Source: Psococerastis gibbosa (taxonomy: Eukaryota; Arthropoda; Insecta; Psocodea; Psocidae). Taken from it: a DNA stretch of 64,000 nt. The notes under the pieces are model-generated. The model saw only the letters and a program-made list of their open reading frames with translations. It did not search any database and was not told the origin of the DNA. A program made the position numbers and the translations under genes. Each line of letters begins with the position of its first letter. Positions within the stretch are counted from its first letter, which is position 1. The stretch lies in the NCBI GenBank assembly GCA_963971405.1, contig OZ020485.1, forward strand, positions 35,793,921 through 35,857,920, in the 5' to 3' direction. Below, in pieces: positions 1-10,360 of this stretch.

Positions 1-2473
1 TGGCGGCCAATGCAGCCTTGTTTTCTTCTGCCCTCTTCAATGCTTGTTTAGGCTTCAGGTTGTGTTTCTTAGAAAATCGAAGGTTCCTCAGGAATTTCGA
101 GTCAACCTGAAAAAAAAAAAAAAAATTACTGGTAATTTGTTTTCACTAAAGAAGTCTAGTCAAGGCAAATTCAGGAGGTTGGAAAATGAAAACCTCTTAG
201 GTTGTCAGAATAAAAAATAAACAAGAAAACTATCAAAGAGAAGTTCCATAACAAATGTGAGAGCAGAAAGCGAGGCGTACACGTATTACTGATAAACCAC
301 TCATACAGTCATGGAAAAAATAATAAGAACGCGGAGCTTTTTCCAATATTCTCCGGAACTATCAGAGATAATTGCACCAAACTTGGACATGAACAGCACT
401 ACCTAGAGGTACTTCATTACTGTTACCATCAGTTATAAGCAATGCTTTTTTCTTTAAGAATTGATGAGTTGAAAATGGCTGGCAAAAATAATAAGAACGC
501 GAGATTTTTTTTATATTTGGGCTATGATACGATGCATTTTTCCCAATTCTGCTGTTAATAAGTTAATACAGTGTACTTCTGAAGATATGGAGATCATAGT
601 ATTGCTCAGTCGAGGAGAAACGTGCCATCTTACTTCTTCGGAAAGAAGTGAGAAATGGCGGGAATAAGTAGCCTCTTGCAAAGATAGGAAGAAATAATTT
701 TTCAAGCTTTCAAACAAGGCCCCAGGAGTGAAACGAGGGGCAGAAAGTGGAAGACAAGACAGTACTTTGACCAATAGCTCTTAAGGATTTCGAAGGAGAC
801 ACCGTTTGTAAATTCTAGAGACCTGAAAAAAAAGCCTAAACGCTCCCATCAGCGAACGAAGTACTAGGGAACAGTTGCTTGAAGCCTTCCTACCCAGTCG
901 ATCTGCAAGAAATGTTCCACATCCCCATAAAATGAAAATACAGACCATCTTGCCTTCTGTCTAAGATCTGTGATCGGGGGACATGGCGCAACGTCTTATT
1001 GGCCGATGCAGAACCTAACAGAAGTTGGCTCTGCGGTGCTTATATAAAACTGATTTCAGAAGATTGCCCAATGCTGCTTTAAATCACGGTATATCCAAAA
1101 AAGACCGTAAAGTTCGGTGGCAGTAACATCTTGGAGTGGGGCTATATCCCTTACTACGAATTTGGCCCAATACATCGTATAGAAGATATCTTGACGATGG
1201 AGAGTTACAGAGACATATTCCAAGACGTAATGCTGACGAGAAAATGCCAGTAGAATGGGGTTTTCAGCAGGACTATAACCTCAAGACACGGGAGATGATA
1301 CCCATCATTGTATGTCAATACCTGGTGCTGTCGATGAAAACCGTGCAATGTTGTAATGCAGAACAATGAGCAGTCCACCGAAAGTTAGTTTGTATTTAAG
1401 TTCTATTGAAGGCTAAAATTTGCCCGCGTTCTTATTATTTTTGCCAGCCATTTTCGACTATCTTCAATTCTTGAAGAACAGTTATGAACATAATAGTCTC
1501 CTTCGTAACTTTGTAAAACTTGCTGTCACTCATTGTTAACAATTACCTTAGTAAAGTTTTACGTAATATCACGTAAAACTTTACTAAGATAATATTTAAC
1601 AAGGAGTGACAGTAATGAAGAGCCTCTAGGTAGTGGTGTTCATGCCCAAGTTTGGTGCGATTAAATAGTTCCGGAGAAAATAGGGAAAAGCTCCGCGTTC
1701 TTTATATTTTTTCCATGACTGTATGTTTGTGGTCAATGTTATCCAGAATTTTGAGAACCAGAAGTAAAAAGTGAAGGAGAGAAGCAGAGGTAATTTAGTC
1801 GGTCCAAAATATATGCGCAGCTATTCTTTTAAATAAAGGTAACCAGAGCTTAATTTTTTGTCAATTAATAAGAAAAAGAATGAAAAAAGCTACCTGTTTT
1901 AAATGTACATGCATATTCGGTATAATGAGAAGCTTGAATTAGTTAAAACCGGATATAGTGGTGGGGCATTAACTGAGTGGACACTCGGCTTAAAAAAAAA
2001 ATACATACCCCTAGATTGGACTCGTGCCTAAATCTTGTTGGCCGTTTAATTCCATTCCTGTGTGCCTTTCTGTCTGTAAAAAAATAAAAAATAAATGGTA
2101 TGAATTGAATGGAAAACGGAAAGTAGATAATTAATTTTTAGTTCCAAAATTTGTTGTTTAGTTGAAAATAAAAAAAATGAGGACAGTTTGTTAAGATACT
2201 TGAACTGTAGTTTCTGGGTAGACTGCTTAGAACGATTCACTTCCCACAATGACCTCACATTAATGAATTTCATAGCACAACACCAGTGTTTATTTCGATT
2301 TCACTAAAGTATATTTCAACCCCTCTCTGACTTGGTCGTTTCTTAGCCAGTCTGCCAGAGTCACCCCAGCTGTCCAGCCTTATATTCTCATCTGCCACAG
2401 AATGGTAATGTTTAATTAAACACGTAAAGTACTTACTTTGATTGTGATTGGTGTGGTTTTTTGACTTAGCCAT
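1..2473 (-). CDS. RpL29: Ribosomal protein L29 (eL29), three exons, 3' end outside window
   Basis: Component of the large cytosolic ribosomal subunit. Coding exons on the minus strand are 2437-2473 (ATG at 2473, 12 codons plus one base), 2009-2073 and 1-106 (open at the window edge). Exon 1 reads MAKSKNHTNHNQ, the near-invariant start of eL29. Exon 2 gives KAHRNGIKRP and exon 3 begins VDSKFLRNLRFSKKHNLKPK, both classic eL29 segments. All junctions are GT-AG (donors GTAAGT and GTATGT; acceptors TTTACAG and a T-rich tract ending CAG) and the phases join without a frameshift. The start context is ACCATGG. About 69 residues are visible; the remaining C-terminus lies left of position 1. The second intron (107-2008) is enlarged by a Tc1-like transposon. 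The identity is read from family knowledge plus the translated motifs; I am very confident. Confidence 0.95.
985..1310 (+). pseudogene. Tc1-like transposase remnant
   Basis: Inside the TA-flanked element. Around 1107-1241 one frame gives VKFGGSNILEWGYIPYY followed by FGPIHRIEDI, matching the stretch of Tc1 transposases before the second catalytic Asp. In the next frame, around 1243-1285, MPVEWGFQQD corresponds to the conserved region carrying that Asp. An earlier piece near 985-1010 (WRNVLLAD) resembles the first catalytic block. The frames do not join and stops intervene, so the gene is dead. DDE-type cut-and-paste transposition is family knowledge; the match is by recognition of motifs only. 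Confidence 0.8.
1526..1612. repeat. Imperfect hairpin inside the Tc1-like element
   Basis: The segment reads as two arms around an ACGTAATATCACGT centre: CTTAGTAAAGTTTTACGT on the left is mirrored by ACGTAAAACTTTACTAAG on the right, and the outer parts (CTGTCACTC / GAGTGACAG) pair as well. It lies just inside the right terminal repeat. It may be a small inserted palindrome or a local duplication of the inverted repeat. Confidence 0.7.
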
Positions 2474-2770
2474 GGTGTTGAACACTAGAGCACAGATTAT
2501 GAAATTAACAGGTTCTCTGTTGTTCTTGATGTTACTGGATATAATTTTTAAAAACTTCCCTTCCCCGTTTTGGCTTGTTTAGTTATTTTGTTTACGTTAA
2601 ACTTGAGTCATAGACAAAAAAAAATAAAAAAATAATGGACTTGAGTCTTGACTCTTGAGGCCTGAGGGTTGACAAGTGACAACTTAACAAATAAATATAA
2701 AATGAAAATGGAGTACTTGCGTAGTGACGTCACATGACCACCAATAATTTTTTGTCCGAAAGTTACATAA

Positions 2771-2912
2771 GGCCCCCATTCCACATACGTACAACGTCAA
2801 TGAAAATTATGAAATTGATGGTGGCAGCAGAATTTTTAGTATGTAAAAATGTCTGCTGCCACCATCAATTTCATAATTTTCATTGACGTTGTACGTATGT
2901 GGAATACCCCCC
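2771..2912. repeat. Palindromic MITE, about 142 bp, TAA target duplication
   Basis: Near-perfect inverted halves of about 65 bp (CCACATACGTACAACGTC at the left, its complement at the right) separated by a short loop, flanked by TAA at 2768-2770 and 2913-2915. The apex carries GGTGGCAGCAGA, a variant of the GTGGTAGCAGACA core shared by the other MITEs here. The TWA target suggests PIF/Harbinger-type mobilisation (inference). It sits upstream of the RpL29 start. Confidence 0.85.
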
Positions 2913-3138
2913 TAAGCCAAACATAAGCAGCACCAATAGTTGTCCGATGACGTCTACATTGACTCCATGTATAGCATCCCTGTTGGATTTACCTGCGCAA
3001 GAAGACCATTTGGAAAACCAAAGAACTTCTAATATAATCACGGATTTATATAAAATACTGGATAGGATACTTTTTATTAATATTGTATGCTAAAAATAAG
3101 CGGAACCAGTTTCAAAATCAAAATCATTCTGTTGGTCG

Positions 3139-3160
3139 CCGCCATTGCATTGGTGGCCTA
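3139..3160. repeat. Left copy of a 22-bp inverted repeat flanking the P-like transposase
   Basis: CCGCCATTGCATTGGTGGCC plus TA at 3139-3160 is matched exactly in inverse orientation at 6013-6034. The pair brackets the P-like coding remnant, so these may be its terminal inverted repeats. I could not find the 8-bp target duplication expected of P elements next to them, so the boundary assignment is tentative. Confidence 0.5.
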
Positions 3161-3230
3161 CGCCATCTTAAAAAGCATGGTTGCCTATTAGAATTTAGCA
3201 AATTTTAAATAATATTTTATATAGAAAAAA

Positions 3231-5122
3231 ATGGTTTATTGTGCAGGAATTTTATGCGAAACCCGTCCCTCATCTATTTCGAATATACCTTTACACAGGT
3301 AAGTCAGCGTTTGTCTCGGAAACCTAAAATTTAAGATGTTTTTGTGGAAGCCTCAAACAATGCATGTTTTTGTTTTACATGGCCTTATTTTCATTTTAAA
3401 CTAATTTATGTAGGTTAAGATTACCTGTTGCGCATTTCTTAGTAAGATGCGACTGAATGGTATGTAATGCAATAAATATTTGTAATCTTGGTCTTGAAAT
3501 ATTTACTCATTGTGCGCCAATAATGACACAATGTTGTTGAGTGTGGGTTGCTAATTCAGTATCACTTCGAAAGTGTACTTGCCTTTACATGATGATAGGC
3601 CTCAGTCCAACTTTAAGTTAATTACAGAATAATGTTGTTTATGTAAGAAAAAGAAGTTGAAGAATTTAGTGGCAATTTCTTTAATTTTATCATAATGCTT
3701 CCTGCTTTGCATCCTATTATTTTATGCATTTTTTTTTCCAGATTTCCTTTAAACAATGAACTGTTAAAGAAATGCTTATTGTCATGCGAAGAGATTTGTA
3801 CATGCCCACTAAATGGTCTCGAAATTGTTCGACAGGGGATATATTTACAAGAACTTGAACCTGATCATCCAACTCCAAAGGTATGTAGCATTATTATTTT
3901 CAAATGCTTTGATATCTTTGTCCAAAATTAGTCTATCGTTACTCTTGACTTCGTGATATGTCATATTAAGTAAGAAACAATTTTATTATCTGACACCTGC
4001 TTTCAGTATTTCAGCTTTAAGCAACCCTGTTAGCCTGGTGAGGGGAATGAGTCGGTTTATTATCTCGATGCACCCTAAGGGGAGACTCCTTCACCTCGGG
4101 GAGAAGGGGAGTCGACTGACAGGATTGACCTCCTGATTATAGTGGATTCCAAGCCATTTGGGGAAAATATTATAGTAAAGTAAAGTCACACGGAGGTGAC
4201 TAGGACACGCGCAATTAGACTGCAGGGTACAGTCTAAGCGCGTTATCATGTCCCACCATGTTCCCCTGCCGTCGCTGTGGACACTACCAAGTTTGCCGCA
4301 GTTTGAAACACGCTCTGCCCTCGTGGTTTCAACTTGGTTAGCCCCTAAGGGTTATGAAATTGGAAAGATTGTAGTGTCAGCCGCATGGAGAAGCGGGTTC
4401 AGTTTCCGTTCACACCCCATTTCTTCCTCTTTTATATTTCCTGATGGGCCTGGTTCTGTAGTTTACCTTCTATAATGTTAATTCATCTTTCCTATAGTGT
4501 TTTGGTATATTCTTTCAGTTAATGGATGACGCGAGAAACGACGCCGAGGCGAGCGTGTTGAAAGAGACGTCGTCTTTAAAAGAAAGCGGAAGTTCAACTG
4601 CTGCAGGTCAAGTTGGAAGCGTATGCTGAACCAGGGATTATGTTACCTCTTTTACTTATTTGTCTGAGAATAACATTCTCGTCCCTATTTACAAGATCAT
4701 GGTACCCTATTGAGATCGATTCTATGAGCATTCGTTCCCAAATATTGTATGACAAGGGCAGAAAGAAAATGGGAGGCTATGTTGATTTGGGAAATTTCGC
4801 TGCTTCAGAAATTGGTAAACCCGCAAAAGGGGCCCTTGTTTTGCAAGTTACCTCTCTGTCAAGGTCTTTCAAATGCCCGTAAGCGTATTTTCTTATTGAA
4901 AAATTAGACGCCTCTATTCTCAGTAGAATATTGATGACAGCTTCATCATATTGGGATTAAAGTCCGCTCATGTGATGGTGTTCACGTAAATTTAGCAGCA
5001 TTACTAGTTTTAGGTTGTGACCTTGTCGCAGGCGAGCATACATTATTTCCACACCCAGCAGACAGGTATCCTATATTTGTTTAAGTTGACTCGAAATTCA
5101 TATGCTGAAACTGGACGCTAAC
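3231..5122 (+). pseudogene. P element / THAP9-like transposase, broken
   Basis: Exon 3231-3298 starts MVYCAGILCE and splices (GTAAGT donor; acceptor CCAG at 3741) to exon 3742-3880, giving HRFPLNNELLKKCL. This resembles the Cys pair and RFP segment of a THAP zinc finger, though the later Cys/His pair is not convincing. Exon-like 4519-4629 is polar and ends in a stop. At about 4710-4879 another frame gives SMSIRSQILYDKGRKK and GYVDLGN, then GALVLQV, typical of the P-transposase core. After a frameshift, 4941-5084 gives GIKVRSCDGVHVNLAALL; after another, near 5099-5122, HMLKLDAN. The order of these blocks matches P/THAP9 proteins. At least two frameshifts make it non-functional as assembled. 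A host-domesticated THAP gene is possible but unlikely given the breaks. Confidence 0.75.
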
Positions 5123-6012
5123 TAACACGCTCAGCGTGGAATTATGAACACCCCTACTGCATTCATTGCTGGTTTATTATTGATACATGGAAAAATATAT
5201 ATTATAAAAAAATTCAATTTCATATGTTAATTTGTTGTAAATTATGCCCCTTATTTTCGTATTTAGCGTTAAGGACATTAGGTACCGCACGGTAGGTTAC
5301 AAATGGTAGGTGTACGTAGGTGCTGAACTGGATAATTAGGCCTAACTACGAGGTGGGCAAGACAAACTTCAGCAAATAACTTGCAATATTGCTAGTGATT
5401 ATTAAGTTACCTGTCTGATAAGCATCTTAAATTCACAGTTATCTTCAGTCATAGTAAAGTAGGTAGGTACCTTATAATCTTATGACAAAATAGCATAATC
5501 ATTATTATTGTCGTCATCGGAATAGGCGAGCAGCAACTACCATTTAGGTAGCTACAATTACAAAGACCCCACGTATGGTGTCGATCGAGTAACGGACGGA
5601 CAGCAATAGAACAAAATTAATTTGATGTTAAGGTAGAGTAGGTACTATTCGGTGTTGTAAGGTGTGAACAAGTCCTTTGCAACATTTTTTACCGACTTTC
5701 CTGCCTACGATGTGTCCGTGCTTTTATTTCTGCTTACGCCAGAAGGCCAGTTCTATTATGGAACCCAAACTAAGCCAAGAAAAAGCAATTATAAATGAAA
5801 ACTCAGCGTTTATCTAGGGGTAGTATCAATATTAAAGAATTTTTCCTATTGCCATTTCAAGCAAAATACTAGTCTTAGAAGATTTATATTTTATGCACGA
5901 CAAACAAAATTAGTAATATTTTTGATAGCTTGCACCAAATAAGCGTCAAACTAATTATTTTCAATATAATATCGCCAAAAAAGTATAGGACCTCACATAA
6001 TAAATTTGAATT
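5123..6012. other. Stretch with no gene recognised
   Basis: AT-rich sequence downstream of the last recognisable P-transposase block. All frames are interrupted and I see no convincing exon or repeat. If the 22-bp inverted repeats are termini, this is the decayed 3' part of the P-like element. Confidence 0.5.
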
Positions 6013-6034
6013 TAGGCCACCAATGCAATGGCGG
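6013..6034. repeat. Right copy of the 22-bp inverted repeat flanking the P-like transposase
   Basis: Exact reverse complement of 3139-3160. If both mark element ends, the P-like element would be about 2.9 kb, a plausible size for a complete P-type transposon. Confidence 0.5.
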
Positions 6035-6044
6035 ACTGAATTCG

Positions 6045-6066
6045 CGCCATTTTCATGAAAATGGCG
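6045..6066. repeat. 22-bp perfect palindrome
   Basis: CGCCATTTTCA is followed directly by its reverse complement TGAAAATGGCG. It lies just outside the right copy of the 22-bp inverted repeat. No function is evident. Confidence 0.6.
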
Positions 6067-6589
6067 GAGTTGTCATCCCCTGAATCCACTAGAAAAACCA
6101 TTGGCGCTAGTGTCGCATGGAGACATTTGAAAACCCAAATATCCGCCATAATTAAGTCTTTACAGCAGGGGGTATAATGTATTTTATTTAAAAATTAAGA
6201 GGAGATGCCTCTTTGTTGCCCTTATTATTGCCTATAATTTAATTTTGCATTTGCAACATTTGAAATTTCATATGCTGCAGTTACTGTTTTGGATGATTGA
6301 ACTTATTTGATTTTTATTTTTTTAAATTGGGGTACAGGTGTTACCTCTGTGCACTTAAGCCTATTGGCCTAGGCCTATTGTGCCCCTACAGTAAAAGTAT
6401 CTAAATCACTTCTACATCACTTTCTCGAGGCCTATCACCCCCAGGAGAGCCAGCATCTTGAGGGGATTCAGAAGTGGTAGGTCTTTTACATGTAACTGCA
6501 AGCTTCCCGAGCATGCTGCTCTTCATCGTGCGATTGCTTCGCATCGCATCACAGGTCCTCCGCACCTTCATTACAGAATCTGCAAGACT

Positions 6590-7260
6590 ATAGTTGTCTC
6601 CCCATGAGAATCCAGATATTTAACCCCAGGACTAAAGAAGTCAAGGCCTGTTCTTGGTTTTGTACTTCCTAGCCTAGAGCCATCAGTAAACCACTTGATT
6701 GTGTGACTAATGAGAATTCCTGCTTATTATTAGCATTCTTTCATTGTTCCTAATATGGTATCGAATTCCCTCCTAAAACAGCTTATTTTGGATGGATTCT
6801 ATCGCTTGGCATATCCAGTCAGTGGTCAGACGTAGTCAGAGAGGCTGAGTCTCTCTTAATTGCCCTTCCACTCCTAATAATGTCATTTCGACTGAAGTTT
6901 CCACTGCAACATGGAGGGGTGGGGAGTCAAGTAGGCCTTCTATCTCCATTGCTGCAGCAGGGACGGTTTCAGAAAAAGTTTTCGGGGGGGGGGGGCGGTG
7001 ACTTGAAAAATATCGCGTTTCCCTTACTTGAGTAACAATTTCTCTTCATTTCTTTCAAAAGTCCATTCTATCTAGTATAAAGCTGTTTTTCTGGGGGGAG
7101 GGGGCGACCGCCCCCACCGCCCCCCCCCCCAAGGATCCGTCCCTGTGCTGCAGTGGGACAGGATTTCATAGCCCCTGTAAAGCATCAATTTAGAGAATAC
7201 GGGCTTCTGAATGTAGTCATAATTTGGATTATTCAGAGAAAAATTCTCATGTGGTTTCAT
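6590..7260 (-). pseudogene. LINE reverse transcriptase C-terminus / RNase H remnant, split by a MITE
   Basis: On the minus strand one frame at about 6580-6700 reads TIKWFTDGSRLGSTKPRTG, the first catalytic block (TDGS) of the RNase H domain found in several LINE clades. Further upstream, about 6890-6950, PTAAMEIEGLLDSPPLHV matches the conserved PTxAMExLLxLPPL segment between reverse transcriptase and RNase H. A 188-bp insertion with an 8-bp duplication (6958-7153) interrupts this segment. On its far side the minus strand gives FTGAMKSC, the expected preceding residues, so the coding frame ran through the insertion site. Other frameshifts exist and the copy is dead. Confidence 0.75.
6958..7145. 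mobile_element. hAT-like MITE inserted in the LINE remnant
   Basis: Begins CAGGGACGG and ends CCGTCCCTG, flanked by exact 8-bp direct repeats TGCTGCAG (6950-6957 and 7146-7153). CA...TG ends with an 8-bp duplication are the hAT pattern. The interior holds long G and C runs. A related but inverted sequence lies at about 10745-10960. Confidence 0.85.
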
Positions 7261-7286
7261 TTTGCCGTTAATTTGATACTACTGAA

Positions 7287-7385
7287 ATGAAGTGAAATGA
7301 AAAAGCGTCTTTATTGCAAACAAAAGGCGAACAATAAGACTATAAAGTCTTGTTTTCATGCTAACCTTAAAAACTAAAAAAAAAG
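7287..7385 (-). repeat. 3' end of a retroposon family (copy 1)
   Basis: Nearly identical over about 90 bp to 36953-37055. Read on the minus strand it contains AATAAAG and ends in a short TTTCA repeat tail, as expected for the 3' end of a SINE or non-LTR element. No coding part is recognisable next to it. Confidence 0.6.
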
Positions 7386-7422
7386 GAATCCATTGTTTCA
7401 TTTTAATCCACATAATCATTCG

Positions 7423-8840
7423 TAAGTAAGTAAGTGTTCGCACGGTTTGGTCATTAGTTGAGGCAACCTTTATGGGTTTATTTAAGTTTTTTTAATCGCT
7501 ATGTTAACAAATCGCTCACTTTCAATTGTCCTGTATAATTTTAATACTTATTGTTATTATTATTATTATTCCAATCTTAAGGCAGTTTTTGGTTAGTCAA
7601 GTTTAAAATCCTTAGCTGGCCTACAAATTGACTTCGTTTAGGAAGCTAAACTTGAGTTTTGATAGTGAATGAAAACAGCGAAACACTATAATGCAAATTT
7701 AAGACAGAAAAAAATAGTGTTTTTATTTTCCATGAGGGCGAATTTCGGGGATTTCTTGCAAATCACCCGTACTTCAAAATATCTAGAAATTATTAGGCTT
7801 ATTGGTATTGACATCCATAAATCATCAACATTGGCCTACTACACTGCAATATGTCTTCATCGATGATAGCACACAGAATATTCACATGTATGCATTTAAT
7901 GAGTAGGCTATGAGATTTAAAAATTCGAATGCAGGTGTGGGTGGATCAGGGGCGGATCCAGCCCATTGGGGGGGGGGGGGAGGGGGAGGGGCTGTGGGCC
8001 GGGGAAATAGGAAATAGGAAAGCCTATGCAGTATCGATTAAATCAGAGCGTTATAAAAATTTACTTATGAAATAGATAAAAAATATTTTAGGGGGGGGAG
8101 CCTCCCTGTATCTATAAATACGAATGCAGGTGTGGGTGGATCAGGGGCGGATCCAGCCCATTGGGGGGGGGGAGGAGCTGTGGGCCAAAATAGGAAAAAC
8201 CTATGTAGTATCGTTTAAATCAGAGCGTTATAAAAATTAACTAATGCAATAGATAAAAAATATTTTAGAGGGTTGGGGGATAGCCGCCACCCCTGTCTCC
8301 GTCCATGGGGTGGGTCCAGGGGGGGGGGGTTGGGTAGCTGCCTCCCTGTATCCGTCCATGGGGTGTAGCCAGAGTGACTACTTATTCTTATTATATTCTG
8401 GTTATTCTAGTTGAAGTTTAGTCAAGGACAGATGAAGGGGGGAGCTGCCCCCAAAATCTCATAAGCTAGCCTGTTCTAAGTTGTCTAAATTATTACGTTA
8501 TAATGTAATAGATACTACATATGTTTATTATATTTTGAGCCAATTTACCCCCCCCCCCCTCCAATGGGCTGGATCTACCCCTGGTATAGGTAGGAGACTA
8601 ATTTTAGGAATTGGAACACTTCAAATTTAGTCCCAATGCAATTAAATAGGCAAACATGGTAAGATTGGACTAAATAGTTTGACTATCTTTTGTTAAATTG
8701 CTGGTTGACACAATATTAATTCTTAGCAACATATTCCTAGCTAAATATGAATAAATCTTCATAGCCTATATGGCGGTGTGTGACCATAGAAAATTGTTCT
8801 ATAATAAATATAAAAAAATGTTACAAGAGCAAAAAATGTC
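7423..8840 (+). repeat. Direct duplicon, copy A
   Basis: Starts AAGTAAGTGTTCGCACGG and runs in parallel with 10620-12065. Shared landmarks are TTGGTCATTAGTT, GTTAACAAATCGC, TTCAATTGTCCTGTATAA, a TTATTATTATT tract, the GGATCAGGGGCGGATCCAGC element and the terminal TGTGACCATAGAA segment. Copy A lacks the 333-bp insertion present in copy B; the empty site is at 7525-7532. Both copies are non-coding as far as I can see. Confidence 0.8.
7948..8583. repeat. G/C-run-rich inverted-repeat element in duplicon A
   Basis: Begins CAGGGGCGGATCCAGCCC and ends with the inverse GGGCTGGATCTACCCCTG, with poly-G and poly-C runs inside. An internal stretch is repeated (7923-7990 resembles 8118-8180). The ends look hAT-like, but no clean 8-bp duplication is visible. 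The counterpart in duplicon B is about 11503-11818. Confidence 0.65.
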
Positions 8841-8848
8841 AATACGAA

Positions 8849-8972
8849 AAGGCGGGGTCTCCACATACGTCAATGATCAATGAGAAATATAAAATTGACG
8901 TGGTAGCAGACATTTTTGGTATTTCTTTAATGTCTGCTAAAATGTCAATTTCCATCCCTTGGTTGGAGACCG
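8849..8972. repeat. Degenerate palindromic MITE
   Basis: Left GGCGGGGTCTCCACATACG, centre with GACGTGGTAGCAGACATTTT, right end with the inverse GGTTGGAGACCG; the arms are imperfect. It directly abuts the next MITE through a TTA. It belongs to the GTGGTAGCAGACA-core group. Confidence 0.65.
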
Positions 8973-8975
8973 TTA

Positions 8976-9357
8976 GGCGCCCATTCCATTGACCGGCTAG
9001 GGCTATTTCCAAAACGGTGACGTGGTAGCAGACACTCAAGACTTAGGTAGCTGCTCCACCGACCTCGCATTGCAGATTGCAAGTGACATTGATGGAAATG
9101 TTTGTTTTTCTTTTTATAGAAATCTATTAAAATGTTTGTAATTAACATATCCCATGAAGCCATTTTTTAATTTTAGTTTGTTTGTTTGTGATTTTATTGT
9201 ATGATCATTGATCAATTTTAACTATGGCATAGAGGAAAATAAACATTTCCGTCAATTCTGCAATGCGAGGTGGATGGAAACGCAACCTAAGTCTTGAGTG
9301 TCTGCTACCACGTCACTGTTTTGGAAATAGCCCTAGCCGGTCAATGGAATGGTCACC
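8976..9357. repeat. Composite MITE copy A (382 bp, TTA duplication)
   Basis: Flanked by TTA at 8973-8975 and 9358-9360. The outer arms begin GGCGCCCATTCCATTGACCG and reach GACACTCAAGACTTA. The inner module is bounded by GGTGG / CCACC-type ends and the CTCGCATTGCAG segment. The same architecture occurs at 25630, 34502 and 56478. Confidence 0.85.
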
Positions 9358-9360
9358 TTA

Positions 9361-9904
9361 TCAATATGGCTGCTACTGTAGCCTGCCATTGATATCATAG
9401 ACATAGTAAAGTAAAAGACATAGTAAAACTATAGACTCATCGTAAACATTCGGGTTGAAGCCGCTTGACTTCGGCTATTTCCGTAGTATAGGACCAGATT
9501 GAGCCTTTTGCCATTTGATACCATGTTAACATTTTATTTTTTATTTGATTATTTAAAGATTATTTAGAGCGGAAAATCATGCCAGCTAACCAGCAATATT
9601 TTTATGCAGAACTTGGAGTACTTTTAATTTACATTTTAAACAATATTTTTAGCAAAGTTTTCCCTACTTTTAGATAAAAAAAAATTTTTTAATGCAGATC
9701 TTTCAGTACTTTGAATTTAAATTTTAAACAATATATAATAAATGTAAATTATAAATATAATTATATATGAAACAACAAAGAAAACTATAAAGAAAACATA
9801 TAATAAAACTATTAAATTTGAATTTCCCGCCAAAATGCACTTATGAGGGGGCGTGGTCGTGGCTTCAGTCCTCCAACACGGCCGAAATACGACATGGTGG
9901 CTCC
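9361..9904. other. AT-rich stretch without recognised gene
   Basis: Frames are interrupted and I see no splice-bounded exon. The end (9820-9860) has TTGAATTTCCCGCCAAAATGC, resembling interior parts of the inverted-repeat elements at 34370 and 56892. Confidence 0.4.
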
Positions 9905-10360
9905 ATTATTATTATTAGTGTTATTATTATTAGTGTTCATTAGGTGTCCCAAGGGGACCAAAGACGTAGGCCACAAATGAGGGCCCATCGAACACCCTAA
10001 TTAATTTTTACAACGCAGTTTATCTCTCGAATACGGAACTGTGTCGCATTAGGTCAGCGACGGTAGAGGGGAATAATTCCACTTGTTCCTCTTCTATATA
10101 CGGAGCTCCGAAGTACTCTAGACGCTTCCTCCACAGCGCTGGGCATCTGAAGAGCAGATGTGACGAGGTCTCTTCCTCCTCTGCGCAGTGCCTGCAAGAT
10201 GTATTTTCCGCTGTGACAGCGTGAATAGTCAGTAAGTGCTTCTTAAAAGGGCCGTGTCCTGTTAAGGCTGCTATTACTGATCTAACACTGTTCCTGCTGA
10301 GTTGTAGCAGTTTTTTTGGTGGCTCCATAGTTTTATTAGCTCCATGATTGATATACATGG
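9905..10360 (-). pseudogene. LINE C-terminal fragment with (TAA)n-like tail
   Basis: The minus-strand frame 10358-10020 gives about 112 residues including ALTGHGPFKKHL, then CRHCAEEEETSSHLLFRCPA. This is the CCHC-type segment that follows RNase H in many insect LINEs. The stop is followed by about 110 bp of 3' untranslated sequence and then TAATAATAATAA with ACACTAATAATAATAAT, a (TAA)n-style tail known for I-type and related LINEs. It is truncated at the 5' side near 10360. The clade assignment is inference; the LINE assignment is secure. Confidence 0.8.

Larger units (their letters stand above)
306..1721. mobile_element. Decayed Tc1-like DNA transposon with IR/DR-type ends
   Basis: Flanked by TA at 304-305 and 1722-1723, the Tc1/mariner target duplication. 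The left end (from 306, CAGTCATGGAAAAAATA) is inverted at the right end, with arms of about 115 bp (306-425 against 1605-1721). A second inverted pair lies inside at about 472-507 and 1421-1458. Both outer and inner copies contain AATAAGAACGCG, so each end carries two spaced direct repeats, the arrangement known as IR/DR in Tc1 relatives. It sits in the second intron of RpL29. Confidence 0.85.

Noticed and set aside
2270-2430. Minus-strand reading continuing past the RpL29 first exon
   Set aside because: The GTAAGT donor after 12 codons and the matching exon at 2009-2073 show this is intron, not coding.
4248-4475. 75-codon plus-strand open frame between P-like exons
   Set aside because: It matches nothing and lies in the apparent intron of the P-like gene.
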